DNA of 64,000 nucleotides from assembly GCF_047495875.1 (NCBI RefSeq), contig NC_092467.1, positions 21,595,066 to 21,659,065 of the forward strand, given 5' to 3'. Under the pieces are notes generated by a model. The model had not been told where the DNA came from. It saw only the letters and a program-made list of their open reading frames with translations, and searched no databases. Below are positions 50,793 through 62,700 of the stretch, one piece after another; position 1 is the stretch's first letter; every line of letters starts with the position of its first letter. The stretch comes from Pithys albifrons albifrons. Lineage: Eukaryota; Chordata; Aves; Passeriformes; Thamnophilidae. Position numbers and translations under genes: made by a program.

Positions 50793-53700
50793 CTGTGAAG
50801 CAGGAAAAAACCAGTTTTTTAATGTTAAGAATTAGAATCTAATTGGCACAAACAATTGGTCCAATATAAAGTGAAAATTCCTCTGTTTCATGTTAGAAGC
50901 TTTCTAATGTAGATGAGCAGCTTCCATAAACCAGTCACTTTGTTTACACTGATTTATGTAAGAAGGTTCTGCAGGTTCCATCATCTGTAGCAAAGTATAT
51001 TAATCAAATGAAGGAGCTTAAGCTCCTTGTCCTAAGTACTCATGTTTTAAAATAAAATTACACCTTTGATAAACAGAACAGTTTCCAAAGTTTCTTTGCC
51101 CATCTCCAACCTGTCGAGGCCCTTCTGAAGGGCTGCACAGCCCTCTGAGGTATCAGCCCCGAAATGTAGCAAATTTGTGTCTGTCTGTGCATTTGAAAAC
51201 TTGGTGAGCTGGTTCTGGTTTTATGACATCCTTTGGGCAACACATCTTTTATAGGGGCACCTCTTTGGTGGTACAGGAACTCCCTTTCATTGAGGAAATT
51301 CTTTTAACACCTCAAAGATCCAGTTTTTTGCTCATGTTATTTTTCATGACTGTACTTCATAAAAAAAGGCCAATGTACCTTCCTATTTTGAGGAATAGAG
51401 AGCTGCATTTCAGCAAAGAAGAATTATATTTGCAGCCAGTGATACTTCTGTGTGTTCCCTGGAAAATGTGAGGTATCACTGAGCTGTTCTGAGCAATGAG
51501 TTTCGTGCCTGTCCCATGCAGTGAGTGTCACGCAGGTCATTACTTGAGGAAGGAGAGCTTTTGCCCCCACAGTAGTGACAGAAGCAGCTTTCACACTGTG
51601 TACACCACACAGATATATCTGCTGATTATTCCTTTCCTCAAATGACTGCTGAGAGTTTGGTCTCTCCCCAAAAGCAAGCTTCCTTTCTGCTTCTCCATAT
51701 TTAGTCTTCCATGCTTGCATGCGGTGGAGTTTGCACAAGAGTAAAAGGACCCATGACAACTTTGCTGGAGGCCCTTTTTCTAAGCTGTGTGCTGCATTTT
51801 CATCTCAAAGTTGCTGGCCAGGATGCCAGACAATTGTGTTTGAAGGGGACATCCCTGACCCTCAAACTTTCTGCCACTTCTTTGTTCTGTGGGAGAATTA
51901 AAGCAGTCTCATATTCAAAAATGGTGGTTTTTAAATAGGCCAGAAAAATCCCACTCAGATACAGTTTTGGCTTGCAGCCAGCTCCTGTGCAGCCTGCCTG
52001 CACTCCGTGTACATATAAGTCCCTTGATGCTGAGTCCTGTGTGGGAGTCAGCAGCTGCTCCTTTCAGAGATCCAGCAAGGGGCTGCATTCACACTCAGAG
52101 CTTGGTTTTGCTCTTGGTGGCATCCGCAGATGCTGCAAAGTTTGGTCCCTGTTGCATCCTGCCGGAAGTGCTGGCACATCTCACTGCTCTGCTCCACACA
52201 CAGCAGTTCCAGCACTGAACAACCAGCCTGGCCAGCCTTTCAGGAGCTATGCCTGCCCGGGTGCAGCCCCCTCGGACTCGCTGCAAGGATCTCACAGTCT
52301 GAGCTGAACTCCCCTCCCCTGCCGGCAGCTTCCAGAGGCGCAGTTCTCTTGCCTCCTCTGCTCTCTGTCACGGTGGTGTTTGCTGAAGCTGCTGCTTTGT
52401 GCAGTGTTGAAGCAAACACATGCTGGAATAGTTCATGGAACAGCAGCTCATGCCTTAGAAGGGTCAGTTCTCCAACAAGGGCTCCATGTATTTGAGCAGC
52501 TTTCTATGCCATGAAGACAAAGGGTTTAGAAGGGGGTACTTACTAGTAGCAAAGAGAAAAGGAGAATAGTGAACTATTCTGGACCAAGTGCCTACCTTCT
52601 CCAGCTACAATAAACCCAGCAACTCCCACCTCAGCTGCTATAAAACAGCTTGTTTTCCCTGTTTCATCTGCCGAGACACCTATTTTCATATGGTTATCTC
52701 ACAGGATACTTCACACACAGGGAAGGCCACAAACATGTCAAAGTTCTCTTGTCTGATTATGTATTTTTATTATCTCTTTACTCCATAAATACATCTGCAC
52801 TGTATAATTAATCTTATCAGCACTGTTGATTGCCACTGGCTTTTTGGTGGCCTCTTCAGAACTGGGACTGATACTCAGGTCTAGATCTAGGGAGTTGTGA
52901 TGAAGAACTAGCTTTGTACACATGGAAATTGCCACCCTTTATGCCAGGCTGGAACAGTGACTTCCTAACAGCAACAGTACAATACGGACGAGCGTGGCTA
53001 ATGACAGGCCCAGTGCTTCCCATGTTGGCCTCCTGAATAACAAAGGCCCAATTCATAAAACTAACCTAATGTTGTGGCAAAAAACAACTTAATGTGACAA
53101 TAATTCACACTGAGTACTACAGTAATTCAGTGACACTCTCAGCGGCTCCAGACAGAAAACTGTATTTTTCTTTCTCAGAATATAACAAACCTCATAAATT
53201 TGGCCTGTTTTCAAGGTTAAGGCTGGCTTCTCGTAAAAACAAGATCCATATAGTTTTCCATAGTGCTTCCAGTTTTGAAAGGCAACTATGGCTTTAGGTA
53301 ACTTCAAATACAGAGAAATTTAATGAGCTCATATGAAAAATGACTGCAGTAACCATCCCCACAATGTTGCTCCTTTTGTCATTAAAATCGGCCAATTAAG
53401 TTTTCTGTCAACAAATCTCCAGTTATTGTTGGTTTTGGAATTGAGAGCCCTAAACAGAACCTGACTGTTTGCAGAGAGGATGGCAGCGGACAGACTGAGA
53501 CTGGAATAAACTCACTAGTTAGAAGCTTCTTAGTGAAGGTCAGTCAAGTTCAGCTGTGTTGTCACTAACATTCACATCTTTGTCATTAAAAAGAGTGTTC
53601 AAAAACCTCCCTGAGACTCTGCAGTACCTGGTTCTCAGAGCAATGGATCAAGCTGTCTGGAAATCCAATGAAAACATGCTGCCCTGAGACCTATTCACAT

Positions 53701-56700
53701 TAGGCATGAATTTTCCGCTGTTTTATCTATAATCCCCTGCTAATGTTCCTGATGTATGTTTCTGGACTGGTGTCTCATCTAATGGGCCACAAGCCACCAA
53801 GGAGGTAACGCAGAAACACTTGTTCCTTTGTTCCCCACAAACTTATTTTATCTACTTGGGTTAATGGGTCTCTGGCAGCCTTTCGAAAGATGGAAATAAA
53901 TCACATACCTGCTCTCACTATTACCATTGATTACCCCTTCTCTAAAAGGAAGTAGGCATTTGCCCCTCTCCAGACACACTTAAAATGGGATCAGCGTGAG
54001 AAGGCTCACAAGTGGAAGACACTGAGAGGATCGATGATCTTTCATAATGGTTATGGAAAATGTGACTTCAACTGATTAATTTAGAAAGAAGCGGTAGAAC
54101 AACATTGTGAAAAAATCATTCAAAAAAAAGAAAAAAACAGAAAAATGCACTTTTGTTGAACTTTGTAGGCAAAACTTTCATAGTGCATGATCTGAAATGA
54201 TGGAAGTTTTTGGACACCCTTAGTCCTCTGCTCTGGACTGCTTTAGCTTATTTGTTACACTCATGCCCCTTTTCCTCAGATGACTTTGAATAGGGAACTT
54301 GTACTTAAGACACCTACCAGGTGTCTTATGTCAGCTAGGTAGGATCAGTGTTGTCTTCCTTAACTACCAATGCATTGCTCTTCTCTATTACTTATTACCC
54401 TCCTACAGACTGTCACTCGGAAAAAGCTTTAAAAGATGAGTCAGATATTAAAAACAATCATTTTTTCCTCCCTTTCTTCCCAGTTGACAGAAGGCCATAT
54501 ATTCAAAGGGATTTACATTTATCCTTGTCAAAACACAAGTAGGTGTCTACTAAATTTTCAGATGCACATTTCTGTCCAGCTGCCTTGGAAATCACTCAGA
54601 AATAAATTTTAAAACCTGCTTATTACAGCTACCATGGTGCATTTTGTTTAATTTCATTTCATTAATCCAAAACATATGATTCCCACAGAATCAGGCAGCT
54701 TGCAACTGGTGTTTTTGTGAGTAGTGCTTTCAGCACTTGCAGTTCCAGTACAAGGTCTTTATTGAGAAGCAGCCACTTGCTGTCCTTAGCAATAGGTGAG
54801 TGTTCTCTAACTGACTATGAAAGAAATTATGGAATATTAAACTAAATCCCCAAAATATGATTTTAAAAAAGGTTAATTCAAAAGTTTCTAACTTATTATT
54901 CACAACTACCTCACCTTCCAGAACACAATTTAGAAACTTAATGCCTTAGCAGAAAAGTGAGCAGAGGACACTTAATTCTTCAGTTAGTTCATCTTCCCTT
55001 TCAAATACATTCCTGTGAGTTACATCACAAGTCTTCATCTCAGCAGGGTGGCTGGAAGGATCACTGTTATTTATTCCTGTCAGGTTCACAGATGTTTCAT
55101 CTGCACCCAGAGTCTCCACCGTCTGTGCATGCCTCCTGCCTCCACTGCTGAGCAGAAACACTGACAGGTAATCTTGGCCAAAGGGAAATTTCAGACAGAG
55201 CCTGATCAGATGACAAAAGTCAGTTTCATGAGGTCCCTGTTCTCATTCAGAGGTCAGCAGAATGGAAAAGTTAATAAATGCACCTATGCAAGTAACTCCA
55301 GGTTTAGAGAAGGTCATAACATTCTCAAGGATTAAAGTGGGAATGCTGTTACAGCCATATATCTTTGTCTTTTCTGTGCAAATAAAGCAAGGAGAGAATT
55401 CCTAATGAGCGCAGAAGAAGCCAGGTCAGACTTGAGCTTGTCTGTCTCCACTGTGTTTATCAGGCTCCATCCAACCATGACTTAACTCCTGTTCCAATGC
55501 ACAGGGAAGAAAGCTCGCTTGGCACTGTACTCTCAAGCACACTTTGATGAGGTGTGACAGATCAGTTCCTCCTCTGCTGAGTGTTCAGCCAACATCTAAT
55601 TTCCACACCAGACCTTTGCTGGCCTTATGCCCAGGACTGAATTTCACATTTACATATTTAATCAGCCTGTTTCAGGACTGAAAACCTTTTGACTGGATAG
55701 GACAAGTTAAATACATACCACTGTTGTCATGTGCTGTTCCCAGTCTGTGGAAAACTTTGTCCAGCCCTAAATATACCTAAAGTGAAGAAATCAAATGACA
55801 CTAATATGCCAACCCTATTTTCTTCTTAAACAAGTCTATTTCTGATTTTCTTTTCTGTGCCAAAGCAGGAGCTGGGTGCTACAGCAAAGAAGCCCTGCAG
55901 GACATGATCACTTACACAATTAAGCACTATTTCACCTCAGATTTAGTGGTACTTAGTCACACACTGCAGTAAGCTGGCTAGAAAAGGTTAATGCTGAATA
56001 TTCATGGAAGTTAGTGGGATTCAGTTTAACACTCCTCTTAAAATCCACGTCCACTCCTTTGATGCTACAGAAAGTGCATTGCTGCAATCTCAAGGGACAT
56101 AAAGCTCACGTGGGCCTTTCACTGAAGAGCTGCTTCTGTTGAAAAACCAAACCTGGGCAGGACTAACTTTACAGAAGGCAGCAACCAAAGATTCTTTTGG
56201 TTCCTTCTTCTCTTCCTCTCTTAACAGCTTCCCTTCAGATGCTTTGGCCATTGCTTATCCTGGGATCACAGCCTGATCTGGATCTCCAAATGTCAACTTC
56301 AGGAAGGCATCACTTCCCTGAAGCTACTGGATCCCACTAGCTTTGCCTAAGAAAGTGCACAAGACTGATCTGTAGTTACATGAAGATCCATGGATTATTT
56401 TAAAAAAATCCATGAGTGTAGATGAGAATTTATTTTCAGGGGTCTTCAAATCAACACTTGTAAATTAACTTCAGTGGCTTTGCCTGAGATGGATTAGAAA
56501 GCAAATGCATAGTTCTTTCAGTAAGAATTACAGAGGCAGCAGCACCTCCATGGGAGCATTAACATCTTCAGCCATCACTGGTCAATGCTGGAGAGTGATA
56601 AAACCCACTTATTACTGAACAGATTCTGAAAGCTGAAAACATGTTATAATTCAAATGAACATGAAAAATATTAAACATGTTAGACTAGGTAAAATCTCAA

Positions 56701-59700
56701 CCTTCTGTGTATGTATATAATATTACAAATAACAAAAAACAAGAATGATTTTAGCCTTGCCCAAAAAAAAAAGTTGGCATAAGTTATATTTGATCTATTT
56801 GATCAGGAGTTATTATTGTCAGTTTTTTCGCTTTCCACCTGAATTTCCTCTCATTGTTCAGAGAACATCGGAATGTCTGCTCATGTCAATGCTTGGCCAT
56901 CTGTAAAATCTGTTACTATAAATAAGAAACTAACCCTGTGTCCTGGGAATTGCAAACTTCTCCTTGACTCTCTCCTTTCTTCAACACATGCAGCTTTAAC
57001 ATATCCACCGCTAAGACAGTTTTAAAACTGTAAATCCAAGTGCCTGCCTTCTCCTAATTTCCCCACATAGTTAACAGTTGCACACTTTGTATTATCTATT
57101 TCTCTTTGTTTCAAAACAGCCACTGAGCAAATCTTAACTGTTTTAATTTGTCTTTATTTTTGAAATTGTTTAGCCAAATAATGAACAGGTTTGTAGGATG
57201 TGCATTTACAGGATAATAATACAGGTTGGAAAGAACCTCAGTGGGTCATCTGGTCCAGCCTGCTGCTCAAAGCAGGACTGGGCACTGGAAGGATGCCACT
57301 CTGCCAGGTACAGTTTGAATTGACAAAGCAGACTGTACAATTAAACTCTTCGAGTTAACTTATCCAGGAAAATTGCCTAGAAAATTTTCCTAAGCAAGCA
57401 TTCCTTCCAGAAAGTTTTGTTGTTTTGGTTTTGGTTTCTTTTCTTTTTCTTCTTCATTACAGCTTTGTCCACTGCAGAACTGATAGGGAACATCTGGATA
57501 GGGAACATCAGAACTGTACTGAAGTCAATTGCCCTGTGCAAAAAAGTGCTTAGACCTACTTTTCCACTTTCACTGTAGGTGCACAGTAAACTTTAAAATA
57601 GATTCCCACAACTGTTCAACAGCTCTTGGTTAAAAAAATCACTCCTCTCACCCATGAAAAATATCACATTAACAGACTTCTTGTACAAAAACTACACTTG
57701 CCTCTGGTCCTCACTGCACAGGCAGCAGGGCTGAATGAAGCTTGTACCCACAGCTGGCTGGGCATGACAAGGACAGCCTTGGGAGCATTAATTGTAAAAG
57801 TCTACCTCTGCTGAGTATTTTGGCAGTGTTCTGGAAATGCCAATAAATGACTGGCACTTACTTGTTTGTATCATAAGGGTTGGGGTGGGGTATCTCCCCA
57901 CTGCAATTAATAGTGGAACCACATCTTTGAGAGCAGATGTGTATTTTACTGGTCTAGTAAAAAGTGGATGAGGCAGACATTTCAATGTCTATGTTCAAGA
58001 AAAATAGGACACGTTTTTCAACCTTAAAAGGACATTTTCCATTATAATGTTTATAAAGCTGATTTTGCAGAGTTTCATACCCTGTGGTTCCACCCAGAAG
58101 ATGGATGTATGTCAAACACACCTACACTCATCAGAAGCAAGTTCAGGCAATGCACAGACACTGTAAGAAAAGCAGTGTAGGCACTGCTCAAGTAAAGCAT
58201 GGCTATTTGCTAACATGCAAATATACAATGTCAGTTCTCCCAAAAACTAATGATAAGAGTAGAAATCACACATCCCATTCTGACTCACAGACTGGGCACA
58301 TCCCTTACGGAGCTAACGAGCTATCAGCTTTCAAGAAAAGACTGCATGTTTTGCATGCATGGAACTTGCAGCAGAACTATTAAGGAAAGTCTGGGCCATG
58401 TCAAATAAGGCAGACCATGAATGCAAAATCTGTGTGAAAGTATTCAGTGTAGTTTCATTCTCTTTGGGGCTGTCATTTTCCTGATGCTTCAAAAAGACAA
58501 ACACCATGGTAGACAGAGCTCACTGGAATGGGATACTGAGACAGAGAGCTCTGTTTTCCTTTGCAATGTGCTGGGTTGGTGTGTTGTGGATTGTACTGAA
58601 TTCTTAACTAGGCACATCCCCGCAATGCTGGCAAGAGAGCTCCTGAGAGAAAAAACAAATAAACCAGATTATCATTCATAAGCTTAAAGATGGAAAGTAA
58701 GTGGGAATTTTTAATCTGCCACTCTACACTTTGCCTTCCGTGCACTTATTTTGGGGTCAGCAAAGGACACAAATCAGGACTCTTCCTTTGTTTTTCTCAG
58801 CACTATGTCATTGACTCTGCTCTCAGGTCAGGATATAGGTGCATAAATTAGCTGCATCTTTCTCTTTTGGGAACTTTGCAGAGGAGAAAGGTTTGGGCTA
58901 CCCGATTTGCATGCTTGCTACAGCCTCTTGGAAAAAAAGATGCCATAATATTTCCAGAAATTATTATTGGATTCTTTCCTTTTAAGGACAAGACAGAGCG
59001 GCAGGACTAGATCTTTCTGTAGCTGAACATAAAGGGCAGTTTGCCATGACAGAGCAGAGAAATAAAGAAAAAAAGTCCAAATATCCCATGTAACTGAGTC
59101 TACAGATGTGCCAGCATATACATCAGCTAAGGGCACTGATGCAGTTTTTCTTGCTTCACTGTAAAGTATTGATTAGCGAATAAAAAGAATGTTTTAAGTA
59201 TCACATCCTGAGCAGGTGTAAACTGAGGTAATTAACTGAAATTAATAAAACTATGTTATTTATTCCAGCAAAAAAGTCTTTCTTGTATGCAGGTCTGTTT
59301 TATTTCAGGATATACACTGTCAGATTTGTAAATTTAACTAAAGGGGTTTGGACTAACATGATCCTTCATCCTAATTCTGAAAGCCCTTAAAGAGAAGTAA
59401 ATCCTAATACTTAATGAAAAGCTTTCTAGAATCAATATTTAATAAGGGACTCTATACAGATGAGGTAGTGATTCAGGGTATGTTCTCAGATTAAGGATAA
59501 ATCTGTGGTTTTAGTCTTTCAAACTCTGTGGAACCCAGAAGTTTGTAGAAGCTGCAAACAAACTGGGGAAGACTAAAATGAGAACTAACTGGAAGTGCGG
59601 AAACAGTTCATAAATGGTGTTGTGACAGTATTTTCCAAATATTACTTATATAATGGAAGCAAAAAGCAATAATTTAATTAAAAAGGTCAAGCAATTTACC

Positions 59701-62700
59701 TTGCATAACTGTGTCTTGCTTTCATAGTATGCAATCAGAGGTTTTGATGCTTGGTAGTAGCTTTCAATTCCTTCCTTGATGGTCTCAGCACTATCAGCGT
59801 TTTGACTGCTCTGATTCCTCATCAGAAGGCGACTGTTCATGGTTTCTGCAGAGCAGTCCAGGCACAACACGAGTTTTGGTTCCCCAATCTAGAGACAAAG
59901 ACAAAAGTTAAGTATTCAAACCACTGGTCTGGTGAAATTGATTCTGTCTGGATAATACTGAGTCATCAAGAAATTTTTTAGTAAATAGTATTTGTCTTTG
60001 CAGAAATTATGCTTATTAACAGACACCTCTCATAGTAGCAGCACTTAGAAAGCCCAGTATTCAGGATCAAGGCTGTGCTTGACTGGGCTCTATGCAGAGA
60101 GATAAAGAGAGATGATCTGTCAAATTCTGGCTACTTGGACTGAAGTCATCGGTTCATTACTTACAACTGTTCAATAAAAGCTTGATGCAAACCCTACAGG
60201 ACTTATGGAATACTTGACATAATTATGTTTCTAGCCTTTGTTTTGTTCAATATGTGAAAAGGGAGTGATAAAATATAGCTTAAAATTTCAAGACCTGGTA
60301 GAAGGAAACGTCCAATTTAAAGTATTCCCACTTGAAATGGAAATGAGTAAAAACAGACAGGCTCAGAAACACCATCAAATGTTCACCAGAATACATCCTG
60401 TGAATTACTTGTCACACAGTGGTTTATGTCATTATTTGCAGTGTACCTACATTATCACTATCCATGGAATAAAGGAAGGATGTGATATATTTATCTGAAT
60501 TTTCAAACTGTCAAGTGATTCCCAGATTCCATGAGAAGCCCACCATTTACTGCTGTTTGGCTAGTGCCAAACTAGTTGTGAGGGAGAGTCTGTCCTTTTC
60601 TATAAAGGAAATAAATACAGATTTATTTATATTTATTCTTAGGCCTGGCAAAGACAGTAAGTAACTGTCTCTCTCTACATTTGATCATATATATCACAGT
60701 ACTTTATGGGTAAAAAAGAACTGGCAAAAAAGAGCAAAATGTTCTTTATAATATTTTAGGAGAGAGCCAAAAGTTCTAAACAAATCCTCATTGTTCTTTC
60801 CTTGAAACACTGAAAAATATGTGTCTCATTTAGCATAATCTTGCAATACACTCTGTCATGCACCCTGCTCAGGCACAGTACTCTCTGACACAAGGTTTTG
60901 TCTGAGCAACAACTGCTGGGCTGAGTCCAAAGGGATTAACTCCACTCTATCAAGTAAAATATAGGTGTTACAGGATCAGTGAAAAATAATCTGATAAGTT
61001 TTCCATGCAGTTATGTAAGAAAGACACTCTCAGTCTTCTCATTCCTTCACTCTCTGGCAGCGATTTGGAGAGCACCTTTCAGGAGAAAGTGAGGAGCCTT
61101 GAAAAAAGATGACCATTCTTCACACTAGTGACCATTACAAAATTGTATTTTCACCACAGTTACAGCAAAGAAAGTCTAAATGACTGATACATAGAAACTG
61201 CCATTGTTGCCTGTGTTGACAACCCTTAAAGGAAGAAATATTCTAAAGGTAATATTTCATGTCAGGCCTTCTGCATTTGACTGAGGATGTCTGGATTGTG
61301 TTGACCTTTCTACAACCTTAATGACTTTCTAAGAGAAGCTGAAGCCAAGGGATTATGTTGGACACTTCAATGACAGACTTATATCTACCCATTTTTTTCA
61401 CATAGCCCAGAAAATGTTAATGCTATTAACAGTAGCAGCAATGGGTTTGGGGATTAAAAAAGCCAACAAGGTAGTTTTATTAGTGCAAGAGACACAAAGT
61501 TAAAAAATATGTGGGCTTCATTCATGATTTAATGGATGTCCTTTTTGCATAACTGGACTAGGATAATGAGAAGATACTTCCTCCCAGTTTCATGTGTGGA
61601 ATTCCATGGTCTGTTCTAAATTACAGTACACTAAATAGGGAGTGATTCCTTTCATCAGTTACAGTCATATCATCACCTTACAATAAGGACATGCAGAAGA
61701 ATTCTGACTGATAGGATCAGATAACTGTATTCTGTTTGATAGACAGGGTCTGATATGCTTCTGAAAAATCTGTATGGCTTTCTTAAAATTTTCAATATTG
61801 CTATTATCTGGAATTCAAAACATTACAGAAATGTCATTATTCCAAGTTAAAAACCACACAAAGTGAAATTAATGCCCTGATCAGATACTACAGCAATTTT
61901 TACTACTGTTTTGTTTGGGGGTTTTGGTGTTTTGGTTTTTGTTTCTTTTTGTTTGTGTGGTTGGGTTTTTTGGGTTTGGTTTGGTTTTGGTTAGTTTGGG
62001 GTGTTTTTTTAATTTTTATTTTCCCAACACAATTTAGCTTAAATAACACATGCTGTTGGGACACCTGCAGGAAGCCAAATAAGTCTAATGTATGAAGTCT
62101 TGACTCTGTCTTACAGGGTACTTTCCACCTGGAGATACGGAACTCATAATTTAATAATGTTTTCCACTTGTCACCTAGCAAAAAGACCAAGGAGGGAACA
62201 GAGATATGTGCTTCTCTAGAATTATGCCTGAGTGAAAGTACAGTTTATCACAGAAAGGAACTGGGCAAACTGGCTGGAGAATAAGCTGTTTCTACATAAC
62301 TCATTTGGTTTATGAGTCAAAGCTATCAAGCTTTGAAGTATAAGCACTACTCTTGATGTCTTCTAAATAGAACAGCTCTTTTTTAACAATTATAATGCTT
62401 TATACAGATCGTGTAGACATGTAGCATTATTCATCTGTACTTTGCTGCCCTTAATTAACAAAGCCTGATGCACAGCTCTTTTCATTCAATTACAATTTAG
62501 GAAGAACTTCACATTGTCCTTTACAAAGAACTAAAAAGCATTATCTCAATAATGACTCATTTAAAAAAAATTCACAGTCTTACTGAGCAGCTTACAGCCA
62601 GCCAAGTCCACCCTGGGAAAAGTGAAGTGGATTCATGGAAGAGGGGTGACTTAGCACAGTCAAAATGATCACTTGAGGTCCTTGTATTTCACTCCAAATG

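Larger units (their letters stand above)
50793..59699 (-). other. AK5: AK5 last intron (8.9 kb)
   Basis: GT-AG intron (donor GTAAAT). Contains CR1 fragments at about 51095-51215 and 57205-57320 and a locally GC-rich block at about 51960-52500 where open frames occur on both strands only because of the composition. No other gene recognised; 52500-57200 and 57320-59699 show only unique non-coding DNA. Confidence 0.85.

Noticed and set aside
52130..52495. 121-codon + frame in the AK5 intron
   Set aside because: Several frames on both strands are open here because the block is GC-rich and stop-poor; the peptide is low in recognisable features.
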